A stretch of 64,000 nucleotides of DNA from Blautia sp. (lineage in GTDB: Bacteria; Bacillota; Clostridia; Lachnospirales; Lachnospiraceae). The notes beneath the pieces were generated by a model. That model was not told the origin of the DNA and made no database searches. It worked only from the letters and a program-made list of their open reading frames with translations. Every line of letters starts with the position of its first letter. Position 1 is the first letter of the stretch. The DNA lies in assembly GCA_022769545.1 (NCBI GenBank), contig JALEJS010000040.1, positions 53,662 to 117,661 of the forward strand, in the 5' to 3' direction. The position numbers were made by a program, and so were the translations under genes. Shown here one piece after another: positions 17,634-26,031 of the stretch.

Positions 17634-18085
17634 TCCAGCACCTCTAACATCTGCTGCGGATTGTCTGCTGCCTTTACCTTATCCATAGCTTTCACAATGA
17701 TGCCGTCTTCGTCAATCAAATACGTCGTACGCACCACACCCATGGAAACCTTCCCATAATTTTTCTTCTCCTTCCAGACATCATATGCCTGAATCACAGA
17801 AAGCTCCGGATCCGAAAGTAATGTAAACGGCAGCTCATATTTTGTCTCAAAATTCTTATGGGACTTCACAGAGTCCTTGCTGACTCCCAGGATGACCGCT
17901 CCTTTTTCCACAAACTGCGGATAACGCTCCGCAAAACCGCAGGCCTGTTTCGTACATCCGGCTGTATTGTCCTTTGGGTAGAAGTAAAGGATCACCTTTT
18001 TCCCCCTGTATTCTTCCAGCGTATGAATATCTCCATTCTGATCCGGCAGAGAAAATACCGGTGCTTTTGTTCCTTCTTTCAACAT
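17630..18085 (-). CDS. bcp: Thioredoxin-dependent thiol peroxidase (BCP-type peroxiredoxin)
   Basis: 151 aa from ATG 18085 after GGAGG; the longer open frame is not used. Peroxidatic C44 and resolving C49 lie in NTAGCTKQACGF. GVSKDSVKSHKNF and TTYLIDEDG are typical. Reduces hydrogen and organic peroxides in the cytoplasm. Translationally coupled to yaaA. Confidence 0.93.
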   Translation of the reverse strand: MLKEGTKAPVFSLPDQNGDIHTLEEYRGKKVILYFYPKDNTAGCTKQACGFAERYPQFVEKGAVILGVSKDSVKSHKNFETKYELPFTLLSDPELSVIQAYDVWKEKKNYGKVSMGVVRTTYLIDEDGIIVKAMDKVKAADNPQQMLEVLE

Positions 18086-18104
18086 CTGTCCTGTTCCTCC
18101 ATAA

Positions 18105-18386
18105 TCATTCCGACGACCTGTCTTCCTCATCCATTTCCATATATGCTTTGGCAATCCGCCTGTAATCAAAATCCTTCCGGATTTTCTGCACGGTAAAATC
18201 ATCCCCGTCTATTATGCTCTCATAAATATATCTGCCCTCGTCTTCAATGACATCCTCTCTGACAACGGCCCCTACCACATAATGCTTTTTCTCGAAATCA
18301 AATTCGTCCACAACCGCCATCTCCACATCGGATCCATCCCTGGCCGTAATATGAAATGTGACATACTCCTCATATCCATTTTCCAT
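18105..18386 (-). CDS. DUF1292 family protein
   Basis: 93 aa, acidic. The pattern VDEFDFEKKHYVVGAVV, then DVIEDEGRYIYES, matches the DUF1292 family common in Clostridia and Bacilli. Function unknown. ATG follows AAGGAGG. Ends 19 bases before bcp starts. Confidence 0.8.
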   Translation of the reverse strand: MENGYEEYVTFHITARDGSDVEMAVVDEFDFEKKHYVVGAVVREDVIEDEGRYIYESIIDGDDFTVQKIRKDFDYRRIAKAYMEMDEEDRSSE

Positions 18387-18401
18387 GATTTCGCCCCTCC
18401 T

Positions 18402-18764
18402 TCACACAGGTGTTCCGACTTCGATCAGATTCCCGTCCAAATCGTAAAACCGAATCACCTTCTGTCCCCACGAATGAACCATCAGCCTGTTTACATACTC
18501 TATCTCATACCCGGACTCTTCCAGCTTCCTGGCAAAGGCCTCAATATTTTTTTCTTCAAAATACAGCTCACAAGCGTTATTTTCCGGAACAATATCTTTT
18601 CCTGTAAACTTTTTCCAGATTGCTGCATCCTGGAGAACCAGACCCTCACTCATAATGACATTTCCGTCATTATCCAGGATTACCTGCAGGCCAAACAGAT
18701 CTCTATAAAATGCAACTGCTCTTTCGATATCCTTCACTACAATCAGAACATTTTTAAGTTTCAC
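18402..18764 (-). CDS. VOC-superfamily (glyoxalase-like) protein
   Basis: 120 aa from GTG 18764, which has AGGAGG at good spacing; an ATG at 18809 would add 15 acidic residues. Two beta-alpha-beta-beta-beta modules are visible: NVLIVVKDIERAVAFYRDLFGL and a C-terminal KVIRFYDLDGNLIEVGTP. Metal ligands cannot be assigned with certainty. Substrate unknown. Confidence 0.8.
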   Translation of the reverse strand: MKLKNVLIVVKDIERAVAFYRDLFGLQVILDNDGNVIMSEGLVLQDAAIWKKFTGKDIVPENNACELYFEEKNIEAFARKLEESGYEIEYVNRLMVHSWGQKVIRFYDLDGNLIEVGTPV

Positions 18765-18819
18765 CGCGATTTCCTCCTGACCAGACTCCTCTGCACCATC
18801 TTCCTGCATTTCCTCTCAC

Positions 18820-19293
18820 TTACTCTCCCGGAAGCTTGCACACATCAATCCATTCTCTGCATCCGGAAAGTGCCTCCAGTTCATCCGGAGTCAGCTCCAC
18901 CGCGCTGTTCGCGCTGCCGCAGGCAGGATATATTTTCCCGAACCGTTTCAGCGACGTATCCAGATATACATCCACACCGTCATGAATACCAAACGGGCAG
19001 ACGCCGCCAACATCGTGACCAATCAATTCATTTACCTCTTCTCTGGTCAGCATTTTTGCCTTCTTGTGAAAAAATGCCTTGTACTTCGTATTGTTGATTT
19101 TCGTGTCGCCTGCACAGACAATCATGACAGGCTGTTCATCCACTTTAAAGGTCAGCGATTTTGCAATCTTCTCCGGTTCCGTTCCAACTGCCAGTGCGGC
19201 CAGCTCAACTGTCGCACTCGATGTGTCAAATACTTGAATTCTGTCTCCGTATCCCTTATCTTCCAGATATTTTCTGGCTTCTTCCAATGCCAT
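18820..19293 (-). CDS. YbaK/EbsC-family aminoacyl-tRNA deacylase
   Basis: 157 aa. Conserved AKSLTFKVDEQPVMIVCAG, then KMLTREEVNELIGHDVGGVCPFG and VDVYLDTSL. The family hydrolyses mischarged prolyl-tRNA (Cys, Ala). The lysine after AKSL and the GGVCPFG loop are the active-site features. Starts after GGAG. Confidence 0.88.
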   Translation of the reverse strand: MALEEARKYLEDKGYGDRIQVFDTSSATVELAALAVGTEPEKIAKSLTFKVDEQPVMIVCAGDTKINNTKYKAFFHKKAKMLTREEVNELIGHDVGGVCPFGIHDGVDVYLDTSLKRFGKIYPACGSANSAVELTPDELEALSGCREWIDVCKLPGE

Positions 19294-19337
19294 CGTTCCA
19301 TCTCCTGTTCTGTAATCTTTTCACACCACGGGTTCCA

Positions 19338-19559
19338 TCAGTACTCTTTTTTTATTTCCGTAATGCCATACTGCCTCATAAACTGTTCCAGATCCGCTGC
19401 ATTGCGAATGAGCATAATTTCTTCAAAATGGCCGGTGATGTTATCTTTAAATCCGGCCACCTGTTCTCCGGTGCAGATGCTGCACCGCAGAACTGCCTTT
19501 TGCTTTGCCGAATCAAATTTCATATCCGTTTCTTCCGTTTTTTTCTTTTTTCCAAACAT
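19338..19559 (-). CDS. Small conserved protein of unknown function
   Basis: 73 aa from ATG 19559, with AGGAGGAG ahead. It opens MFGKKKKTEE and contains a CSICTGEQVAGF motif and ends EIKKEY. The CxxC could bind metal. I recognise similar short proteins in gut Lachnospiraceae but no function. It begins 12 bases after the MATE gene ends, so it is probably co-transcribed. Confidence 0.65.
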   Translation of the reverse strand: MFGKKKKTEETDMKFDSAKQKAVLRCSICTGEQVAGFKDNITGHFEEIMLIRNAADLEQFMRQYGITEIKKEY

Positions 19560-19570
19560 TTCTCCTCCTC

Positions 19571-20923
19571 TCACCCGCGTTGTCTGCCGGAATCATTTTT
19601 TCTGTTCAGCCAGATATAGAATCCCACATTCAGCACAATCCCGAATACCGTGGCTGCCGGTGCCGCAAGCCCGATCCTGGTCAGGTTTGTATTCGGCTGG
19701 ACACTCATATAATATGCCAGTGGAAGACGTACCAGAAGCGTCTGCGTCAGTCCCTGGATCATCACCCACAGCGTCTTATCATGTCCGTTAAAGTACCCCA
19801 CCATGCTGAACAGAATTGCCGTTATGATTGTTTCCGGGGCAAATCCCCTGAGATAATCATAACCGTTTTTCACAACTGCTGCATCGGATGTAAAGATTCC
19901 GGTCAGAAGATCTCCTTTCAGCATGATGAACGCAAACACAAAGCATCCGATTCCGATACCGACACCGATTCCGGTGAGCATTGCCCGGCGCGCTCTCTTT
20001 TCATTTCCGGCCCCCACATTCTGTGAGACAAAGGATGCCATCGACTGCATCAGAGATCCCGGGATAAGCATTGCAAAGTTGACGAGCTTACATGCCACCC
20101 CATAGCCGGAAGAAGCTTCCAGGCCAAGCCGGTTGACAAACGCACAGAGGGCAAGAAAGGAAATCTGCGTCAGGCACTCCTGCAGTGCAAGCGGAAATCC
20201 TACCTTTAATGCGCGTCTGCACTGACTGTTCAGCCGGAAATCCTGTTTCCGGATCTGAAACGGAAGCTGTTTTTTTACAAGAAGAAATACTGCAAAAAGA
20301 GCACTGACTGCCTGTGCAAAGACGGTAGCAATTGCAGCACCTGCCGCATCCATATGCAGTCCCGCCACCAGGATCAGGTCCCCGATAATATTGATCACAC
20401 ATGCAACTGCCACAAAAATAAGGGGCGACTTGCTGTCTCCCAAGCCTCTGAAAATAGCGGCAAGAAGATTGTAGGCAACAATGAAAAAGATACCTGCACC
20501 ACAGATTCGTACATACACAGTCGTCAGTCCTACCGCTTCTTCCGGTGCCTGCATAAGTACGGAAAGCGGATGGGCAAAGCTTACCATTATGACAAATAAT
20601 ACCGCAGAGATAACCGTAAATACAACCGTCGTTCCGCCGATCAGGGATCCGATCTGCTCCGGCCTTTTCTCTCCTATGTACCTTGCAATCAGAACCGTAA
20701 TTCCCATCGCAAGCTGTGTCAGGACAAACGTTACCAGATTAAGAATCTGACTGCCCGTCGATACCGCAGATAATCCCGACGTCGAGCCGAATCTTCCCAC
20801 AACCAGCAGATCCACCGCCCCATACGCAGCCTGAAGGATCAGCGCACCAAGTATCGGCATCATAAACGCGATCAGTTTTTTAATGATACTTCCCTGTGTG
20901 AAATCTGATTTTGAATTATTCAA
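19571..20923 (-). CDS. MATE-family multidrug efflux transporter
   Basis: 450 aa from TTG 20923, which has AGGAG 8 bases ahead and gives the usual family opening (NNSKSDFTQGSI). A GTG at 20941 overlapping the upstream stop is the alternative. Twelve membrane helices in two similar halves, with PILGALILQAAYGAVDLLVVGRFG in the first and SFVSQNVGAGNEKRA in the seventh-eighth loop region. Exports cationic drugs with Na+ or H+. Follows the EamA gene closely. Confidence 0.9.
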   Translation of the reverse strand: MNNSKSDFTQGSIIKKLIAFMMPILGALILQAAYGAVDLLVVGRFGSTSGLSAVSTGSQILNLVTFVLTQLAMGITVLIARYIGEKRPEQIGSLIGGTTVVFTVISAVLFVIMVSFAHPLSVLMQAPEEAVGLTTVYVRICGAGIFFIVAYNLLAAIFRGLGDSKSPLIFVAVACVINIIGDLILVAGLHMDAAGAAIATVFAQAVSALFAVFLLVKKQLPFQIRKQDFRLNSQCRRALKVGFPLALQECLTQISFLALCAFVNRLGLEASSGYGVACKLVNFAMLIPGSLMQSMASFVSQNVGAGNEKRARRAMLTGIGVGIGIGCFVFAFIMLKGDLLTGIFTSDAAVVKNGYDYLRGFAPETIITAILFSMVGYFNGHDKTLWVMIQGLTQTLLVRLPLAYYMSVQPNTNLTRIGLAAPAATVFGIVLNVGFYIWLNRKNDSGRQRG

Positions 20924-20937
20924 GATAAATTCTCCTC

Positions 20938-21882
20938 TCACTCATGACCTGGTAAAATTTTTTTATTGTCCGAATCCTGCCGTCTGCATCTTCTTCCGGA
21001 GAAGTTTTTCTGAGAAATCACAAGCCCGGCAAAAATCAGCAGCGAACCGATGACCGATACTGCCGTTATTTTCTCATGAAGAATCAGAACCGACAGAATC
21101 ACTGTCACCACCGGCGATACATAGATATATACACTGGTTTTTACCGCTCCAATCCACGCCGTGGAAAGATTCCAGAGCAGAAACCCTGCCGCGCTTGCCC
21201 CAAGTCCGAGAAACAGAAAATTCAGTATGATCTCCCGATTTTGAAGCAATACCGGCTCCCAGTGAATATCCTGATAAAGCAGAACCGGTATCAGAAAAAG
21301 AATACCGTAGAAATAGATTCTTCTGGTTACCGCAATCACCGGATAACCCCATTCCCCGATTTTCCGCACCAGCGCCGAATAACATCCCCAGGAAATCATT
21401 GCCAGAAAGGCCAGTCCATCTCCGAGCGGATTCAGGTTCAGTCCCTTCTGTCCGTTCAGGCTGATCAGAATAATTCCGGACATCGCAATGGCAAAGCCGA
21501 TAAAAAAATTCCTGCCGGGCTTTTCATCCCGAAAGAAAAGCCCGACCGTCACAGCCACAAAAAACGGTGCACACGCAACAATGATCCCCACATTGGATGC
21601 ATACGTCATCGTCAGCGCCGTATTTTCCAGCATAAAATAAAGAACAATGCCAAAAAGGCCTGCTCCTGCAAACACCACTTCCTGTTTTCTGTTTTTCAGC
21701 TTCAGATAATGGGGATAAAAGAAAAGCAATGCCAAAAACGCGATCACCGCACGCGTAAACAGTACCTCCGTCGGTAAAAAATACTGCAGCAGAACCTTTG
21801 TGGATACAAAAGTCGCACCCCACATAATCTGTGTCCCGCAGGCAAGAACATGTCCCCATATCTGTCGGTTATCTCTGGTCAT
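20938..21882 (-). CDS. EamA/DMT-family transporter
   Basis: 314 aa with ten predicted helices and two EamA repeats (first half with GATFVSTKVLLQYFLPTEVLF, second with SPVVTVILSVLILHEKIT). Probable metabolite exporter; substrate unknown. ATG follows GGGAG. Immediately upstream of the MATE gene. Confidence 0.88.
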   Translation of the reverse strand: MTRDNRQIWGHVLACGTQIMWGATFVSTKVLLQYFLPTEVLFTRAVIAFLALLFFYPHYLKLKNRKQEVVFAGAGLFGIVLYFMLENTALTMTYASNVGIIVACAPFFVAVTVGLFFRDEKPGRNFFIGFAIAMSGIILISLNGQKGLNLNPLGDGLAFLAMISWGCYSALVRKIGEWGYPVIAVTRRIYFYGILFLIPVLLYQDIHWEPVLLQNREIILNFLFLGLGASAAGFLLWNLSTAWIGAVKTSVYIYVSPVVTVILSVLILHEKITAVSVIGSLLIFAGLVISQKNFSGRRCRRQDSDNKKILPGHE

Positions 21883-21924
21883 CTGTCAGCTGCTCCCATA
21901 TTTCTGTAATTCAAGTCGGACACA

Positions 21925-21955
21925 CAAAACACAAGGAGCTAATGCCCCCTGTGTT
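21925..21955 (-). terminator. Intrinsic terminator overlapping the yjdF stop
   Basis: On the minus strand AACACAGGGGGC pairs with GCTCCTTGTGTT around a 4-base loop, followed by TTGTGTG. The 5' arm includes the last codons of yjdF. Confidence 0.65.
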
Positions 21956-22355
21956 TCGCACGCTTTTTCTGCTGTTTCAGATCAAACATACGCTCCGCTT
22001 CCGCCAGCTTCTGTTCCCGGTTTTTCACTTTCCGTTCCTGTTTGTTCTGTTCCTGCTGCAATTTCAGGGCCTGCTGAGATTTCGTTCCAATTCCCTCTTT
22101 CTGCAATTGTCTTTTCACATCCCGCTGAACCCTTTTCGGATTCTTCTTTTCCTCTTTTACAGCAGCTGTTACAGCCGGGCTGAAGCACAAACGATGATGT
22201 TGTCTCAGGATAAACTCCCACACCTCATACTCCTTCGGTTCCGCGCCAAAGGTTACCTTTGATGCCGAGAGTGTTCCGTCACAGATCCGCTCAAAAACGC
22301 CCACCCAGAACGGATCCTCAAAATACATCGTCAGTCTGCTTTTTACATTGCCCAT
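21939..22355 (-). CDS. yjdF: YjdF-family (DUF2992) protein
   Basis: 138 aa. The N-terminal half (SRLTMYFEDPFWVGVFERI, then VTFGAEPKEYEVWEFIL) matches the DUF2992/YjdF family. The C-terminal half is a highly charged Lys/Gln/Glu helix, probably coiled coil and possibly nucleic-acid binding. The gene is known in Bacilli to be controlled by the yjdF (azaaromatic) riboswitch. A structured leader of about 210 bases precedes it here. ATG follows AAGGAGGG. Confidence 0.88.
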   Translation of the reverse strand: MGNVKSRLTMYFEDPFWVGVFERICDGTLSASKVTFGAEPKEYEVWEFILRQHHRLCFSPAVTAAVKEEKKNPKRVQRDVKRQLQKEGIGTKSQQALKLQQEQNKQERKVKNREQKLAEAERMFDLKQQKKRAKHRGH

Positions 22356-22383
22356 GACAATCCCTCCTTTTTGATTGAAATGA

Positions 22384-22502
22384 GCAAAGAACGGACAACC
22401 CGGAGGGGCAGGTTACTTACCCTGTGACATACAGGACGGCCGGGCTACCTACCGGCTCTGGCATACCCTTGCAGATGGTATGCGTTGCGTTTTTATCTTT
22501 GC
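22384..22502 (-). ncRNA. Candidate yjdF (azaaromatic-sensing) riboswitch
   Basis: The RNA domain is closed by GCAAAGA (22496-22502 as read on the minus strand) pairing with TCTTTGC (22384-22390). Inside are GCATACC/GGTATGC, GCCGG/CCGGC, CCTGT/ACAGG and GGT/ACC hairpins with conserved-looking joints such as TAAAAACGC. The AAGGAGGG site of yjdF begins shortly after the closing stem, so the ligand could control translation. Position, multi-branched fold and the downstream gene support the call; I have not matched it to the covariance model. Confidence 0.68.
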
Positions 22503-22573
22503 ATTTATCAGGTTCTGCACCGGATTGCCTCTTCCCTGCGTGTACCCAGCTGGCATCGCCTGATTCCAACAGA

Positions 22574-22579
22574 ATTATA
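22574..22579 (-). promoter_or_regulatory. Extended -10 promoter of the yjdF leader
   Basis: TGGTATAAT on the minus strand (TGn plus perfect TATAAT). No good -35 is seen. Transcription from about 22567 would give a leader of roughly 210 bases. Confidence 0.65.
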
Positions 22580-22655
22580 CCAGTAAACTCTTTTTTTTGC
22601 TACTCCTCACTTTCCGGAATTATTCCACATCTGTTGTATATCATTTCCTGAAACC

Positions 22656-24455
22656 CTATATCTGGAGATTCTCTCCCTGTGGTATACTGTTTAACGTACC
22701 TTCCTGATCCGGAATCGTTCCATCCGGTATCTCATTTACCTGATCTTCCTGGCCCGGAACCGTTCCATCCGGTATCTCATTTATCTGACCTTCCTGGCCC
22801 GGAACCGCTCCGTCCGGCAATTCTTTCATCCGCTCATCCGGATCCGGGGCTGTGCCCTCCGGCGCTTCTCCCATCTGGCCTTTCATACCGCCTCTGCCCG
22901 GCATGCTGCCATCCGGCCGGCCTCCCATTCCGCCTTTTCCTGCTGCACCGCCGCGCTGTCCGCCCATACCGCTGCCATATACCAGGGTGTCCATCGTAAT
23001 TTCCTGTGTACTGCTGCCGGCTGCCAGCGTGTAGGTTTCTCCCTGCACAATCTCCGGACAGCTTACAATAACCGAAGCATATTCCTTATCCGCCGTCCAC
23101 GAGATCATTTCATTTCCGCTGCTGTCCCTGAGAGAAATGACGCTTTCCGCAGCCTGGGTATCCACAGTCACCATCAGGACTCCCTGGGTGGAAGAGCTGC
23201 CGAAATTCTGTGCCATACCTGCAGAACCTGCTGCTGCAAAAATTCCACCGGTAATCACTCCCTCCCCGTTAAAATCTACAGAACCGTTTGCTCCGTTCGT
23301 CGGCCCGGATACATAGGTTTCTCCCCCGGATATGGTCAGCGCTCCGTTGGAATCAATCCCGTCTCCGGAAGCATTGACATGAAGCGTTCCGCCGGAAATA
23401 CAGATTGCCGCACCCTCTTCCGCAGCAAAAATATCTCCTCCTCCGCCTTTGAATCCGCTGCTGTCGTTCCCTCCTGCGGCATTCAGTCCGTCATCGCTTG
23501 CCGTCACATCAATGTCGCCGCCGGTAATATCAATGCTCAGTCCTTCGAGCCCCTCATAGCTTTCTGCCACATGGATCGTTCCTCCGTCAATCCGCAGCGC
23601 GGAATCTGCATGCATTCCGTCATCTGCTGCAGAAATTTCAAAGCTGCCTCCCGCAATATAGATAAAGCCCAGGCTGGTATCCTCTTCATTCGACGCATGT
23701 ATTCCATCCTTTCCGGATACGATATTGTATGTTCCGTCTGCGATCCGCACGCTGTCCTTTCCGGAAAGTCCATGCTTTTCGGCCTCAATTTCATAAACTC
23801 CGCTCGTCAGTACCAGATCGTCCTTGGACACCACTCCGTGTCCCGCCTTTGCTTGAATTGTCAGTGTCCCGGAACCGTTTAAGGTCAGATCATCCTTTGA
23901 AAAAATCACCGCGTCAATGTTGTTTTCATCAATCGCGGTGTAGGTTCCGCCATTTGTCAGAATGTTTTCCGAATCGGACGCCGTCGTGACAAACACCTTG
24001 TCCGCAGAACGCACATAAACTGCCGCAGACTGTGCGCTTGTAATCTTCACACCACCCAGCACAAGCTGTACCTTATCCGTATCCTGTGCGTCCACAACGA
24101 CCATTCCATCCGTCAGTTCACCGGACAGAATATAGGTTCCCTCATCGGTAATCGTAATCGTGTTTCCGTCAATCTGAACCGCATCGGAATCACAGGTGCT
24201 CTGGTCATCCGCAAGGAGGATCCGTGCACTCATTTCCTCATCATAACCGATTTCCCTGTCCCGGTCTGTAAACATATCGGAAGGGTCGAGTCCGCCGGAA
24301 AGATCACCGGCTGTCTCTTCCGCCGCTGCTTCTTCAGCCTCTGCGGTGCCTGGAGTCTTCGAATTTTCCACGGCAGACACCGAATTTCCCGCACCGCATC
24401 CTGCCAGAAACATTGCTCCTGTCAGCAGAAATATTATCCGTTTTTTCTGTCTCAT
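22656..24455 (-). CDS. Cthe_2159-type carbohydrate-binding lipoprotein
   Basis: 599 aa. A lipoprotein signal peptide ends in the lipobox LAGC (C20). Residues about 75-480 are a parallel beta-helix built of short Gly/Asp-rich turns (SKDDLTLNGSGTL, SGKDGIHASNEE, ADDGMHADSALRIDGG, ASDDGLNAAGG) as in the polysaccharide-binding Cthe_2159 family. The C-terminal ~110 residues are Gly/Met-rich, then three 15-residue repeats of the type NEIPDGTVPGQEDQV. Third gene of the VTC / DUF4956 cassette under a two-component system; in related cassettes a CotH protein takes this place. Confidence 0.85.
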   Translation of the reverse strand: MRQKKRIIFLLTGAMFLAGCGAGNSVSAVENSKTPGTAEAEEAAAEETAGDLSGGLDPSDMFTDRDREIGYDEEMSARILLADDQSTCDSDAVQIDGNTITITDEGTYILSGELTDGMVVVDAQDTDKVQLVLGGVKITSAQSAAVYVRSADKVFVTTASDSENILTNGGTYTAIDENNIDAVIFSKDDLTLNGSGTLTIQAKAGHGVVSKDDLVLTSGVYEIEAEKHGLSGKDSVRIADGTYNIVSGKDGIHASNEEDTSLGFIYIAGGSFEISAADDGMHADSALRIDGGTIHVAESYEGLEGLSIDITGGDIDVTASDDGLNAAGGNDSSGFKGGGGDIFAAEEGAAICISGGTLHVNASGDGIDSNGALTISGGETYVSGPTNGANGSVDFNGEGVITGGIFAAAGSAGMAQNFGSSSTQGVLMVTVDTQAAESVISLRDSSGNEMISWTADKEYASVIVSCPEIVQGETYTLAAGSSTQEITMDTLVYGSGMGGQRGGAAGKGGMGGRPDGSMPGRGGMKGQMGEAPEGTAPDPDERMKELPDGAVPGQEGQINEIPDGTVPGQEDQVNEIPDGTIPDQEGTLNSIPQGENLQI

Positions 24456-24512
24456 TATTTTTCCCCTTTCATTCTGTTATGACCAAATCTCACATACGTT
24501 CGACCCGATTTT

Positions 24513-25208
24513 TTACAGTTCTCCGATCACATTTGCCTGTCTGGATACGGTAATCTCCAGATTGCCGTTCCAGCACCGGAGTTCATCGATCAGCAGCTTC
24601 TCTTCCCCCGCACGTTTCAGTTTCACATCATACGTCAGTCGGAACAGACTTCCCATGTTGGTCGTTTTTACCTGTACCAGTTCGTATTTTTGTGTGTATT
24701 TTTTCAATACCTCCTTAAATACCCCGGTGTAATCCAGATCCTCCGGAATGGTAATATGTAATGTCTTGTAAAGCGTCATCCCCTTTCCGGCACCGAAATC
24801 CAGACGGTTATACAGAAGTGTCATGCCCCCCAGAATCACTGCCACCACAAATGCATATCCGATGTAGCCCATTCCCACCACAAGTCCGGTTCCCATTGCA
24901 AGAAAGATTGCCCCGATTTCCTTTGCCGACCCGGCCGCCGAACGAAAGCGGACCAGACTGAATGCGCCTGCCACAGCCACACCGGTTCCCACATTTCCGT
25001 TCACCATCATAATCACCACACAGACAATAGCCGGAAGCAATGCCAGGGTCGCCGCAAAGCTCCTGGTATAGCGGGTTCCCCACATATAGCATCCTGCCAG
25101 GATCATACCGATGATCAGTGCACTGCCGACGCATATCAGAAAATCCGGCAATGTGATCACCCTGGTCATATCTGTATCAAAAATCCCCCGAAATATTGTA
25201 TTAAGCAT
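24513..25208 (-). CDS. DUF4956 membrane protein
   Basis: 231 aa from ATG 25208 (GGGAG upstream). Four to five membrane helices, with the conserved GTGVAVAGAFSLVRFRSAAG loop and a soluble C-terminal part (about 145-231) rich in beta strands. This family is found next to VTC-domain and CotH proteins; a role in polyphosphate or spore/cell-surface chemistry is proposed from context only. Overlaps the VTC gene by 8 bases. Confidence 0.85.
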   Translation of the reverse strand: MLNTIFRGIFDTDMTRVITLPDFLICVGSALIIGMILAGCYMWGTRYTRSFAATLALLPAIVCVVIMMVNGNVGTGVAVAGAFSLVRFRSAAGSAKEIGAIFLAMGTGLVVGMGYIGYAFVVAVILGGMTLLYNRLDFGAGKGMTLYKTLHITIPEDLDYTGVFKEVLKKYTQKYELVQVKTTNMGSLFRLTYDVKLKRAGEEKLLIDELRCWNGNLEITVSRQANVIGEL

Positions 25209-25929
25209 ATTGAATTTCTCCCTGTACTCTTTCTTTTTTTGCTGCCTGCATCTTCTGATAGGCAGTTCCATATTTTGAAAATGAAGTTTTATACAAATGA
25301 TTTCTGGTCAGAGCCGCGCTCATCCAGAGCGGAATCCCGCCGGATATCTTAAGCTCCATCAGGGTCTGGTCTTCTTCCAGAACCGGCGTGCCATAAACGG
25401 CACTTCCCAGAGTCAGATCATTTTCCCGGTATAAAATATTCTCATCAAAGGTCACCCGGAAATCACTCCCGTCAAGTGCATAGTATGCTTCTCTCTCGTA
25501 AGACAAGAAAACCACCGGCCGAAGCGTCTGATAATAATTCCAGAAATATCGGATTTCATTGCCGATCTGTGACGATTCCGGAAGCGGTTTTCCATGATAA
25601 AAATATTTCCGCACTTCCGATTCCGGACACTCCAGTCTGCGTTTATACACCACATGCTGATATTTCTTTTTCAGTTCCACAAACACCGGGGCATCCCCGG
25701 ATGCCGGACGATAGCTTCGCACCCTCAGTTTTTCTTTGTAAGCCGGGCTTTCCAGGGAATGCCGGATCAGCCGGTATGTATCCGTATCAAAATATATGTT
25801 TCGTATTGTCACTCTTCCATACCGGTCCAGCTTCATGTGATCTTTCATACTTTGCAGAATCTGTGCCTTCTGCTGCCGGTTCAGCCGGTATTTCAGTTCG
25901 TAACGCTCAAATGTCATCTGATAAGCCAT
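25201..25929 (-). CDS. VTC-domain (polyphosphate polymerase-like) protein
   Basis: 242 aa from ATG 25929 after AAGGAG. The VTC tunnel-fold features are visible: FERYELKYRL at the start, basic IRNIYFDT, KLRVRSYR, FVELKKKYQHVVYKRR, LSYEREAY, RVTFDENI and LMELKISGGIPLW. The basic and acidic tunnel residues are kept, so nucleotide-phosphate chemistry is plausible. First gene of the three-gene cassette, directly behind an 11-bp-phased direct repeat that likely binds the neighbouring regulator. Confidence 0.87.
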   Translation of the reverse strand: MAYQMTFERYELKYRLNRQQKAQILQSMKDHMKLDRYGRVTIRNIYFDTDTYRLIRHSLESPAYKEKLRVRSYRPASGDAPVFVELKKKYQHVVYKRRLECPESEVRKYFYHGKPLPESSQIGNEIRYFWNYYQTLRPVVFLSYEREAYYALDGSDFRVTFDENILYRENDLTLGSAVYGTPVLEEDQTLMELKISGGIPLWMSAALTRNHLYKTSFSKYGTAYQKMQAAKKERVQGEIQYA

Positions 25930-25977
25930 TCTTGCTGCTCCTTTCATTGCTTTTCATTGACACTACTATATACGTCC

Positions 25978-25997
25978 AACTTTAAATGAACTTTAAA
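25978..25997. promoter_or_regulatory. 11-bp-phased direct repeat, candidate OmpR-family operator
   Basis: AACTTTAAA occurs twice (25978-25986 and 25989-25997), one helical turn apart. It lies 50-70 bases upstream of the VTC start, just ahead of a TATATA stretch. That is the layout of OmpR/PhoB-type regulator sites replacing a -35. A looser CTTAA pair (28102-28116) lies upstream of the regulator gene itself. Confidence 0.5.
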
Positions 25998-26031
25998 ACG
26001 CTCCCGGATGGGGTTAACCCACCGGAAGCGT
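25993..26031 (-). terminator. Intrinsic terminator overlapping the kinase stop codon
   Basis: On the minus strand ACGCTTCCGG-TGGG pairs with CCCA-TCCGGGAGCGT, with the stop codon TAA in the loop, followed by TTTTAAAG. It separates the two-component genes from the VTC cassette. Confidence 0.7.
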
